From CAINVV01 sp037140615 (GTDB lineage Bacteria; Bacteroidota; Bacteroidia; Bacteroidales; Prolixibacteraceae), in NCBI GenBank assembly GCA_037140615.1, contig JBAXED010000120.1, positions 1 to 11,864 on the forward strand: a DNA stretch of 11,864 nucleotides, in the 5' to 3' direction. Each line of letters begins with the position of its first letter. The stretch's first letter is position 1. Below, piece by piece: positions 5,662 to 11,864 of this stretch. The position numbers were made by a program, and so were the translations under genes. The notes beneath the pieces are model-generated. The model was not told the DNA's origin. It searched no databases and worked only from the letters and a program-made list of their open reading frames with translations.

Positions 5662-7623
5662 TTATTTTTTTGGGTTGACAGTCCGGTCGAGCTGTTTGCT
5701 AAGGATTTTATCAATATTTTTCAGCTTTTGGTGGGCAGCCTGCAGCTCCATCGAGAGATCGTAGTCTTTGGCTGCATCGGCAATTTTCATTTTGTTCTCA
5801 ATCTGGTTCATCATGACGGAGACTACCCGAAGCTTGTATTCGCGAACCAATTTTGGCACCACCACCTGCAAAAGGTCTTCCTCTTTTTCGATGTGGCTGC
5901 CTCCCCGTTCCCAGAAAGGACTCAGCGGATGCCGTTCGGAGATGATGTCTGAGGCAAACTGACTGATCCGCGGATCGGAATGAACGGTAAAATAACGCAT
6001 GGCATCAAAATCAGGCTCGCTCAGATGTGGACGGTACTCTTCCAAAATGGTATGGATAATAGGATTGACGGAAACCATGTTGTCGATATCCAGCTCAGAC
6101 ACAATATAGGCAGCCACAGTTTCCGAGATCCATTCGCCGCTCTCTTCATGCTCATAATCAAATATTTTGAGCGATCCGCATTTGAGCAACACCCTCAATA
6201 TCTCCTTCTCTTCGAGTTCGAATGGGTTCTCTGCGGGAGCTGCCACGGCAGGTCTTGGCTGTTCAGGAGCGGTTCTTTGATCTGCCTGCGGCGGAATGTC
6301 ACGGCTGACCTGTGCCTCGTTCTTCTTCAGTTTCAGTTTCCTGATTTCGTTGTAAAGCACATCTTCACGAACTTCGAGCAACCGGCTGCACTCTTTCAAA
6401 TATTCGGTCCGGACAATCTCCTCTGGAATTACTGAAATGGAACTGACAATATCGGTAATCAGTTTCGCCCGTGACAAAGGGTCGTTTTCGATTCCCGTCA
6501 GCAGTATTTTGGTTTTGAACTTGATAAAATCAGTCTCATTCTCCTTGATATAATGCAACAATTCAGTGGAACTCATTGCCTTGGAAAAAGAGTCAGGGTC
6601 CTCTTTTTCCGGCAAAGGCAGAACTTTCACATTCATCCCTTCCTCCAGAACCAGATCGATTCCGCGGAGTGAAGCTTTGATCCCGGCTTGATCTCCGTCG
6701 TAAATAATGGTGATATTCTTGGTAAATCGCCGGATCAGCCTGATCTGGTCGACTGTCAGGGAAGTGCCCGAAGAGGCTACCACATTTTCGATGCCAGCCT
6801 GGTGCATGGCAATCACATCGGTGTATCCTTCCACCAGATAGCACTTGTCTTCCTGGATGATCATCCGTTTTGCCAGGTAAATACCGTATACGACCCGGCT
6901 CTTGTGGTAAATGTCTGACTCTGGGGAGTTGAGGTATTTGGCAACACTTTTCTCCAGGGAAAGGGTCCTTCCGCCGAAGGCTATCACCCTACCGGAGATA
7001 CTGTGGACGGGAAACATCATCCTTCCGGCAAACCGGTCACGCACCCAGTCTTCGCGCTTGATGGTCAATCCGGTTTTTTCGAGGAATTCCATTTTATATC
7101 CCTCCTTCAAGGCCGCATTGGTGAAGGGTTCCTTCCCATCGGGACAATAGCCCAGACCGAATTTTTTGATCACCTCATCCCGAAAACCACGTTCGTGGAA
7201 ATAGCTGAGGCCAACGGCCCTGCCATATTCATTCTCCCACAGCTGGGCAGCGAAATATTTCTGGGCAAATTCGGAGACGATGATCTGACTTTCGTGGTCG
7301 TTGCGCTCCTGGATATCTTCGGGGCGCTCCTCTTTTTCCTGAACTTCGATGTGGTATTTTTTGGCCAGCCATCGCAACGACTCCACAAAATTGAGGTGCT
7401 CATGCTCCATGATGAAGTTAACCGCCGACCCGCCTTTGCCGCAGCCAAAGCATTTGTAAATCCCCTTGGCGGGGGAAACGTTGAACGAAGGCGTCTTCTC
7501 ATTGTGGAACGGACAAAGTCCCAGCAGGTTCGTTCCCCGCCTTTTCAGGGTAACAAACTCACCAACAACCTCTGTAATTTCAGCGGTATCGAGTATTCTC
7601 TGGACAGTTGCCTGGTCGATCAT
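5662..7623 (-). CDS. dnaG: DNA primase
   Basis: 653 aa from the ATG at 7623; an in-frame TTG at 7641 adds six residues and is less likely. The N-terminal CHC2 zinc finger has C37, H40, C58 and C61 (CPFH, then CFGC). The RNA-polymerase core has RDRFAGRMMFP and GRVIAFGGRTL (about 195-220). The TOPRIM metal site is EGYTDV (265-270), DGDQAG (309-314) and DPDSF (342-346). The C-terminal helical region after about 470 would be the DnaB-helicase-binding domain, after a Pro/Ala/Gln-rich linker (about 445-470). The length is normal for the family. It makes RNA primers for chromosomal replication. It is divergent from dprA and is followed by the SDR gene after 9 bp. Confidence 0.98.
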   Translation of the reverse strand: MIDQATVQRILDTAEITEVVGEFVTLKRRGTNLLGLCPFHNEKTPSFNVSPAKGIYKCFGCGKGGSAVNFIMEHEHLNFVESLRWLAKKYHIEVQEKEERPEDIQERNDHESQIIVSEFAQKYFAAQLWENEYGRAVGLSYFHERGFRDEVIKKFGLGYCPDGKEPFTNAALKEGYKMEFLEKTGLTIKREDWVRDRFAGRMMFPVHSISGRVIAFGGRTLSLEKSVAKYLNSPESDIYHKSRVVYGIYLAKRMIIQEDKCYLVEGYTDVIAMHQAGIENVVASSGTSLTVDQIRLIRRFTKNITIIYDGDQAGIKASLRGIDLVLEEGMNVKVLPLPEKEDPDSFSKAMSSTELLHYIKENETDFIKFKTKILLTGIENDPLSRAKLITDIVSSISVIPEEIVRTEYLKECSRLLEVREDVLYNEIRKLKLKKNEAQVSRDIPPQADQRTAPEQPRPAVAAPAENPFELEEKEILRVLLKCGSLKIFDYEHEESGEWISETVAAYIVSELDIDNMVSVNPIIHTILEEYRPHLSEPDFDAMRYFTVHSDPRISQFASDIISERHPLSPFWERGGSHIEKEEDLLQVVVPKLVREYKLRVVSVMMNQIENKMKIADAAKDYDLSMELQAAHQKLKNIDKILSKQLDRTVNPKK

Positions 7624-7628
7624 GCTAG

Positions 7629-7636
7629 CAAATGTA
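7629..7636 (-). promoter_or_regulatory. Possible -7 element (TACATTTG) of dnaG
   Basis: On the minus strand TACATTTG matches the Bacteroidetes TAnnTTTG element exactly, ending 5 nt before the dnaG ATG. A -33 TTTG is not present at the expected distance; only a TTTC-like match lies 18 nt upstream. If real, transcription would start at or just inside the start codon. Confidence 0.35.
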
Positions 7637-7640
7637 AGCA

Positions 7641-7740
7641 AAAAACGAAGAAAGGAAACGGGGAAATGAAGAGAGAAACGGGGAAACGAGAAACGGAGAT
7701 GGGAAAATGGAGGGGGTGACAGGGGCGAGGGGGCGAATGG
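7641..7740. repeat. Purine-rich periodic tract between dnaG and dprA
   Basis: On the plus strand 87 of 100 bases are purines. GGGAAA recurs at exactly 20-nt steps (7661, 7681, 7701), and GAAACGGGGAAA occurs twice (7655-7666, 7675-7686). G-runs at 7701-7703, 7712-7716, 7722-7725 and 7729-7733 could form a G-quadruplex, although the first loop is 8 nt. The rest of the 7624-7833 intergenic region is AT-rich and must hold the dnaG and dprA promoters; no confident dprA promoter was seen there. Confidence 0.7.
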
Positions 7741-7833
7741 AACTCCCGAATAATGTGATTATGCCAATGTTTAGTTGAAATACAAAAGACCTTATTTTTT
7801 TCTTTTTACATGGATTTTCCGTAAATTGTAGGT

Positions 7834-8961
7834 ATGGACAACCTAGAAAACCCTCAGGATGCACTCCTGTATAAAATTGCCATCTCCCTGGTTCCCGGCA
7901 TTGGAAGCATCACTGCAAAATCATTGATCGCTTATTGTGGCAGTGCCAGGCAGGTTTTTAATGAGAAGGAAAAAATTCTGCGGACCATTCCCGGGGTCGG
8001 TACTGTACTGGCAAAAAACATCCTGCAATCCAAAGTACTGGGACGCGCTACCAAGGAGGTGGAGTTTATCAGCCGAAACAACGTCACGGCTCATTTCTAT
8101 CTGGACGAAAGTTATCCGCAACGGCTTAAGAACTGCGTGGATGCCCCCATTTTGCTATTCTCCAAAGGGAATGCGAATTTAAACTGCCCCAAAGTCATCA
8201 GCATCGTCGGAACAAGAAACGCCTCCTCCTATGGCAGGGAGCTTGTTGATAAACTCATAGCCTCCATCGCTGAGCGGGGCTATGAAATTCAAATCATTAG
8301 CGGACTGGCGTATGGCATTGACATTCAGGCACATTTGGCGGCTTTGCGTAATAATTTGTCGACGGTTTGCGTTCTGGCCCATGGGTTAGAGACTATTTAT
8401 CCATCCTTGCACAAATCAATTGCACAGGAAATGTGTGAAAAAAACGGTGGAATGGTCAGTGATTTCATGAGCAATTCTGTCATCGACCGCAAAAATTTCC
8501 TGCGCCGAAACCGCATCATTGCCGGTTTGTCTGACGCGGTGATTGTAGTGGAATCTGCCAAAAAGGGCGGGGCATTGCTTACAGCTGAGCTCGCCATTTC
8601 ATACAACCGCGATTTGTTTGCATTCCCCGGTAGGGTAGGCGAGACCTACGCGGAAGGCTGCCATTTTTTGATAAAAAGCAATCGCGCAGGATTGATCGAG
8701 AACATTGGCGATTTGGAATATTGCATGAACTGGCAACCTGGTTTAGCTGCTGCGGATGGCTGTCAACCACGCTTGTTCACCGATTTATTGCCTGATGAGC
8801 AAAAAGTGGTGGACCTACTTCAGGCGGAAGGTCCATCTGCCATCGATCTGATTTGTCTGCAGACCGAATTGCCTATGAACAGGGTCTCTCCGATGTTGCT
8901 GGCCCTCGAATTTTCGGGTATTGTGAAGTGCCTCCCCGGCAAAGTGTTCAAGTTGGCCTAA
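7834..8961 (+). CDS. dprA: DNA-processing protein DprA (Smf)
   Basis: 375 aa. The N-terminal helix-hairpin-helix pair is PGIGSITAK (21-29) and PGVGTVLAK (53-61). The extended Rossmann core shows GTRNAS (126-131), SGLAYGIDIQAHLAAL (156-171), YPSLHK (189-194), NFLRRNRIIAGLS (221-233) and KKGGALLTA (243-251), which are the DprA signature blocks. The C-terminal about 60 residues (from DEQKVVDLL) fit the winged-helix domain. By family knowledge DprA binds incoming single-stranded DNA and loads RecA during transformation; it is also conserved in species not known to be competent. It starts divergently from dnaG. The helicase gene follows in the same direction after an 84-bp gap containing an inverted repeat array. 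Confidence 0.97.
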   Translation: MDNLENPQDALLYKIAISLVPGIGSITAKSLIAYCGSARQVFNEKEKILRTIPGVGTVLAKNILQSKVLGRATKEVEFISRNNVTAHFYLDESYPQRLKNCVDAPILLFSKGNANLNCPKVISIVGTRNASSYGRELVDKLIASIAERGYEIQIISGLAYGIDIQAHLAALRNNLSTVCVLAHGLETIYPSLHKSIAQEMCEKNGGMVSDFMSNSVIDRKNFLRRNRIIAGLSDAVIVVESAKKGGALLTAELAISYNRDLFAFPGRVGETYAEGCHFLIKSNRAGLIENIGDLEYCMNWQPGLAAADGCQPRLFTDLLPDEQKVVDLLQAEGPSAIDLICLQTELPMNRVSPMLLALEFSGIVKCLPGKVFKLA

Positions 8962-8978
8962 AATGTTGTTACTTTGCA

Positions 8979-9038
8979 GCTAACAGCTAACGGCTAATAG
9001 CTAATAGCTTTTAGCCGTTAGCTGTTAGCATTTAGCAA
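8979..9038. repeat. Heptamer inverted-repeat array between dprA and the helicase gene
   Basis: Four direct heptamers (GCTAACA, GCTAACG, GCTAATA, GCTAATA), a GCTT link, then four heptamers in inverted sense (TTAGCCG, TTAGCTG, TTAGCAT, TTAGCAA). The central part gives perfect 19-nt complementary arms at 8979-8997 and 9011-9029 around a 13-nt loop. It ends 7 nt before the helicase ATG. A transcribed copy would fold into a strong stem; there is no following T-run, so a classical terminator for dprA is doubtful. Confidence 0.85.
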
Positions 9039-9045
9039 AAATACA

Positions 9046-10365
9046 ATGAGTACTACTTTTGAGAATTTTGGGATCGGAAAGTCGGTCATGAAGGCATTGG
9101 ACGAGATTGGTTTTCATGAGCCTACACCTGTTCAGGAGCTGGCCATTCCGGTCATCAAATCAGGTCAGGATATTCTTGGCATCGCCCAAACAGGCACCGG
9201 TAAAACGGCAGCCTACCTGATTCCTATCCTGATGAAACTGGTGAAAGCCGAAGGCGAGGATCCCCGCGCACTCATTCTGGTGCCTACCAGGGAACTGGCT
9301 ATCCAGGTAGGTGAAGACATCGAAGAACTGACAAAATATACGAATATCCGGTCGGCCGCTGTCTTTGGCGGCATCGGCTGGACCAAACATGCCGACCTGG
9401 TGAAACCCGGCGTAGACATTGTTGTCGCTACACCCGGCCGCTTATGGGATCTATACACCGTTGGCGCCCTCAGGTTTAAAAAAATTAAGACACTGGTCAT
9501 CGATGAGGCAGACCGCATGCTCGACATGGGATTTATGCCGCAGCTGAACCAACTGTTTGAGGTAATCCCACCCAAAAGACAGAACCTGCTTTTCTCCGCT
9601 ACTTTCTCCGACAAGGTGGAGCTGATCAGCAACGAATTCCTGACTTTCCCCGCCAGGGTTGAGGTGGCACCTTCTGCGACTACTGTGGATAAGGTGGAGC
9701 AATATTACTATCGCCTTCCTAACTTCAGGAGCAAGCTGAACCTGATCAACTTCTTGTTAAACGATACCGAAACATACAAAAGAGTGATCGTTTTCTGTGC
9801 CACCAAAGAGAATGCCGAGCTTGTCTTTAAGGTGCTCGACCGCAAAACTGACGGTGAGGTGCGCGTGCTGCATTCCAACAAGGCACAGAATACCAGGATC
9901 AATGCCCTACAATCTTTCAAGGAGGGAAGTGTCCGTGTTCTTATTTCGACGGATGTCTCTGCCAGGGGTATTGATGTTTCCATGATCAGTCATGTCATCA
10001 ATTTTGACCTGCCTACCAATTATGAGGATTATGTGCACCGGATCGGGCGTACTGCCAGAGCCAACCATGAAGGTGTCGCCATCTCCTTTCTGAAGCCTGA
10101 TGAGGAGTTCCACCTCATTAACATTGAAAAGCTGATCAGGATGGAGCTGACAGAATTACCAATCCCCGAAAAGGTAGAACTGGTCGAATCCAGCAGAAGC
10201 GAGATGCAGGAAATTGCCAGGGAGATGGACCGTCAGAAAAAACTGGATGATACCGGATTCAAAGGTGCCTTTCACGAGAAAAAACCACGAAAGAAAAAGA
10301 GCCCGTTTACTTTTAACGTCAAAAGCAAAGAACTTCGACCCTACAGGAATACAAGAAAGGGGTAA
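9046..10365 (+). CDS. DEAD-box ATP-dependent RNA helicase, RhlE-like
   Basis: 439 aa with every helicase motif in order: Q-motif (FENFGIGKSVMKALDEIGF, then PTPVQ at 27-30), I AQTGTGKT (47-54), Ia PTRELA (80-85), Ib TPGR (129-132), II DEAD (153-156), III SAT (184-186), IV VIVFCAT, V STDVSARGID (301-310), VI HRIGRTAR (331-338). The C-terminal tail from about 410 is strongly basic (EKKPRKKKSP, then RPYRNTRKG) and probably binds RNA non-specifically. It unwinds RNA duplexes in ribosome assembly or RNA decay, often with a role in the cold. The ATG at 9046 lies 7 nt after the heptamer repeat array. The gene converges on pdxH with a 27-bp gap. Assignment within the DEAD family (RhlE versus close relatives) is by general resemblance. 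Confidence 0.97.
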   Translation: MSTTFENFGIGKSVMKALDEIGFHEPTPVQELAIPVIKSGQDILGIAQTGTGKTAAYLIPILMKLVKAEGEDPRALILVPTRELAIQVGEDIEELTKYTNIRSAAVFGGIGWTKHADLVKPGVDIVVATPGRLWDLYTVGALRFKKIKTLVIDEADRMLDMGFMPQLNQLFEVIPPKRQNLLFSATFSDKVELISNEFLTFPARVEVAPSATTVDKVEQYYYRLPNFRSKLNLINFLLNDTETYKRVIVFCATKENAELVFKVLDRKTDGEVRVLHSNKAQNTRINALQSFKEGSVRVLISTDVSARGIDVSMISHVINFDLPTNYEDYVHRIGRTARANHEGVAISFLKPDEEFHLINIEKLIRMELTELPIPEKVELVESSRSEMQEIAREMDRQKKLDDTGFKGAFHEKKPRKKKSPFTFNVKSKELRPYRNTRKG

Positions 10366-10396
10366 AGAAAAAATTACGAAGTAATATTTTCTTTAC
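10362..10396. terminator. Hairpin shared by the convergent helicase and pdxH genes
   Basis: 16-nt arms with one mismatch (10362-10377 and 10381-10396, ending in CTTTAC) close on a 3-nt loop GAA. The left arm contains the helicase stop (TAA, 10363-10365) and the right arm the pdxH stop (10393-10395). The A-rich left and T-rich right arms give a U-rich 3' arm in both directions, fitting a bidirectional terminator. No separate U-tract follows the stem. Confidence 0.7.
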
Positions 10397-11025
10397 GGCG
10401 CTAGTCGCGAAACTGTCCATTTATCCTCATCTTTCACAAAAAGAATGCGGTCGTGCAGCCGATTCGGACGCCCCTGCCAGAACTCGATGCGCTCGGGCTG
10501 CACAAAATATCCTCCCCACCCGGCAGGTCGTTCGAGTCTTTCGCCCTTGGAAGAGATCTCCTTATTTTTCCACAATTCTTCCAGTGTCCCGCGACTCTCG
10601 ACAGGTTCGCTTTGAGGGGATACTATCGCGCTAATTTGGCTTTCGTATGGTCTTTCGCTGAAATATTGATCTGAAATTTCTGAAAGAGAGAAACTGGCAA
10701 TGCCTTCTATACGAACTTCCCGCTCAAGTTCAGGCCAGAAAAACAATAAGGCCACCTGACTGTTTGCCTCAATCTCCTTGCCTTTTCTACTGTTATAATT
10801 GGTGAAAAAATGAAAACCTTCCCTGGAAAAGAGCTTGAGCAGAACGATTCTCGAAGAGGGTTTGTGCTCTTTGGAGACTGTACTTAGCATCATGGCAGTC
10901 GGCTCGCTGACCTCGCCCTCGATGGCCTCTTCTATCCATTGTTGAAAAAGAGGAAAAGGCTCACGAAGCGACTTTTCGCTGAGAGTCGCCAGGGAGTAGC
11001 TGGTGCGGATATCTTTTAAGTTCAT
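10393..11025 (-). CDS. pdxH: Pyridoxine/pyridoxamine 5'-phosphate oxidase
   Basis: 210 aa, normal length. FMN- and substrate-binding blocks are present: SSRIVLLKLF (57-66), FFTNYNSRKGKEI (73-85), FFWPELEREVRIEG (95-108), RPYESQISAIVSPQS (125-139), RPAGWGGYFVQPERIEFWQG (166-185), RPNRLHDRILF (186-196), and a C-terminal RLAP. It oxidises pyridoxine or pyridoxamine 5'-phosphate to pyridoxal 5'-phosphate with O2 and FMN in the cytosol, in the vitamin B6 biosynthesis and salvage pathway. Its presence suggests at least some oxygen exposure. The start codon is 8 nt from a large inverted repeat array, which would form part of its 5' leader or promoter region. Confidence 0.98.
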   Translation of the reverse strand: MNLKDIRTSYSLATLSEKSLREPFPLFQQWIEEAIEGEVSEPTAMMLSTVSKEHKPSSRIVLLKLFSREGFHFFTNYNSRKGKEIEANSQVALLFFWPELEREVRIEGIASFSLSEISDQYFSERPYESQISAIVSPQSEPVESRGTLEELWKNKEISSKGERLERPAGWGGYFVQPERIEFWQGRPNRLHDRILFVKDEDKWTVSRLAP

Positions 11026-11033
11026 AGTAAAAA

Positions 11034-11148
11034 GTGACTAAAGTGAACTAAAGTGACTAGAGTGAACTAAAGTACTTAAGCCGCAAGCTTGGTTTGTTCG
11101 GAGTTCCAAACTTTAGTCACTTTAGTTCACTCTAGTCACTTTAGTCAC
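11034..11148. repeat. Large inverted array of 9/10-bp repeats upstream of pdxH
   Basis: The left side (11034-11071) reads GTGACTAAA, GTGAACTAAA, GTGACTAGA, GTGAACTAAA. The right side (11112-11148) is four units of the same family in inverted sense. Arms of 27 nt at 11047-11073 and 11119-11145 are perfectly complementary, around a 45-nt non-repeated centre. The right side differs in unit order, so the two sides are not simple mirror copies. It lies between pdxH (start 11025) and the coiled-coil gene (start 11263). Its function is unknown. Confidence 0.88.
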
Positions 11149-11184
11149 TCATTTTACGATTTCGGCCTATTCAGGTTACAATTC

Positions 11185-11204
11185 AAGTTTCCTGCAGGAA
11201 ACTT
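11185..11204. promoter_or_regulatory. Perfect 20-bp palindrome, operator-like
   Basis: AAGTTTCCTGCAGGAAACTT reads identically on both strands. Its last base directly precedes the TTTG (-33) element of the coiled-coil gene's promoter, a position suited to a dimeric regulator. No regulator gene lies in the window to pair with it. Confidence 0.55.
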
Positions 11205-11235
11205 TTTGATAGAGGGCAAAAAAATTCTAATATTG
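11205..11235 (+). promoter_or_regulatory. Bacteroidetes-type promoter of the coiled-coil protein gene
   Basis: TTTG (11205-11208), 19 nt, then TAATATTG (11228-11235), matching the primary-sigma consensus TTTG/TAnnTTTG of Bacteroidetes at all but one defined base. The ATG at 11263 is 27 nt downstream, leaving a short leader. Confidence 0.65.
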
Positions 11236-11262
11236 TAGATTATAACAAATAGAGCAGCACCT

Positions 11263-11864
11263 ATGTTAACTCAGGAAAGTCCCAAAACCCAATCCGATCC
11301 AAGGAAAAATGCACTGGTTATCATTCTGGCCGTATTGTTGGTCGTCGTTGTCGTCATGCTTTTTATGCAGCGCAGTGAACATGCACAGGTAACGTCTCAG
11401 ATGAAGCAGGAAAAGGCTGCAATTGAATCCGAGTTGAACAACATGGTTCTGGGATATGACACACTGAAGCGAAACAATACCAACCTAAACGTTCAGTTCG
11501 AAGGGGCTCAGAACAAAGTCAAGGATTTACTCGCTGAAATCGAGCAAGTAAAAAGCACCAGTTTCAGGCAAATTTCGAAATATAGGGAAGAGATGACTAC
11601 CCTAAGGAAGATCATGCGTGATTATGTTATTCAGATTGATAGTCTTAACCAGAAAAATCAACGCCTGATGACCGAAAACAGCAATGTTAAGCAAGAGGTT
11701 ACTGAAGTGAAAACCCAAAACCAAAGTCTCGAGCAGGAGAAGAAAAAGCTTGAGCAAACAGTTACCCTTGCTGCTACTTTGGAGGCGAATAATCTCAAAG
11801 TGACTGGCATCAACAAAAGGGGAAAGGAGCAAACAAAGGCATCCAAAATAGAGAGTATCAAGAT
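11263..11864 (+). CDS. Membrane-anchored coiled-coil protein, C-terminus cut by window edge
   Basis: The frame is open from the ATG at 11263 to the end of the window (200 complete codons). Residues 1-16 are polar (MLTQESPKTQSDPRKN). Residues about 17-35 are one hydrophobic helix (ALVIILAVLLVVVVVMLFM). From about 40 to 175 the sequence is Glu/Lys/Gln-rich with a heptad character and no prolines (MKQEKAAIESELNNMV, IEQVKSTSFRQISKY, SLNQKNQRLMTENSNV, SLEQEKKKLEQTV), so a long coiled coil is very likely. The topology would place the coiled coil in the periplasm. The segment LEANNLKVTGINKRG starts a more globular end. I recall similar proteins in Bacteroidetes but know no function for them. It has its own promoter and is divergent from pdxH. 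Confidence 0.85.
   Translation, partial: MLTQESPKTQSDPRKNALVIILAVLLVVVVVMLFMQRSEHAQVTSQMKQEKAAIESELNNMVLGYDTLKRNNTNLNVQFEGAQNKVKDLLAEIEQVKSTSFRQISKYREEMTTLRKIMRDYVIQIDSLNQKNQRLMTENSNVKQEVTEVKTQNQSLEQEKKKLEQTVTLAATLEANNLKVTGINKRGKEQTKASKIESIK

Noticed and set aside
7003..7719. 238-codon open frame on the plus strand across the 5' half of dnaG
   Set aside because: It is antisense to the strongly conserved zinc-finger and core regions of dnaG, has no recognisable motifs, and its end runs into the purine repeat tract (KRETGKRETEMGK-like peptide).
7625..7864. 79-codon open frame on the minus strand across the dnaG-dprA intergenic region
   Set aside because: It overlaps the dprA start and translates the pyrimidine-rich strand of the repeat into low-complexity Ser/Pro/Phe; no gene-like features.
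8979..9038. Heptamer array as a CRISPR array
   Set aside because: Units are 7 nt without spacers and change orientation; no cas genes are near.
9046..10396. Helicase plus pdxH as a defence or mobile module
   Set aside because: Both genes are intact, typical housekeeping members with normal length, and nothing nearby suggests a mobile or defence context.
11034..11148. Inverted array as ends of an insertion sequence or MITE
   Set aside because: The 45-bp centre holds no ORF, no target-site duplication was seen at the edges, and the arms consist of tandem 9/10-mers rather than terminal repeats.

Overview
The window reads as chromosome from a member of the Bacteroidota, probably a Bacteroidales/Marinilabiliales-type lineage. 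Three things suggest this: Bacteroidetes-style promoter elements (TTTG, 19 bp, TAnnTTTG-like), the general absence of strong Shine-Dalgarno sites, and typical families (the 'VVYLKNGSVIKG' outer-membrane protein, an ECF sigma gene followed by an inner-membrane/beta-barrel hybrid protein, lipoprotein serpins). No rRNA, tRNA, CRISPR array, IS element or prophage gene was seen.

Left half, all on the minus strand (read from right to left): dnaG (primase) -> an extended SDR epimerase/reductase -> an ECF sigma factor -> a single-pass inner-membrane protein with a C-terminal outer-membrane beta-barrel (stop/start overlap ATGA with the sigma gene) -> a small lipoprotein of unknown function -> a lipoprotein serpin -> an outer-membrane protein cut by the window edge. 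The most interesting observation is that a 31-bp sequence (24 identities, in three ungapped blocks) lies in the same orientation upstream of both the sigma gene (4589-4619) and the lipoprotein-serpin-OMP cluster (2535-2565). The simplest reading is an autoregulated ECF promoter, which would tie sigma factor, putative trans-envelope regulator, serpin and outer-membrane proteins into one envelope-response regulon.

Right half: dprA (+, divergent from dnaG) and a DEAD-box RNA helicase (+) converge on pdxH (-). The helicase and pdxH stop codons both lie inside one hairpin that looks like a shared bidirectional terminator. A divergent gene for a membrane-anchored coiled-coil protein (+) runs off the right edge. 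It has a good Bacteroidetes promoter directly abutted by a perfect 20-bp palindrome.

Three intergenic regions in the right half each carry a different short-unit repeat close to a start codon: a purine-rich 20-nt periodic tract with G-quadruplex potential upstream of dnaG, a heptamer (GCTAAYR) inverted array upstream of the helicase, and a 9/10-mer (GTGACTAAA/GTGAACTAAA) inverted array upstream of pdxH. The functional genes around them are ordinary housekeeping genes. All function statements come from motif recognition by eye; no database search was possible.
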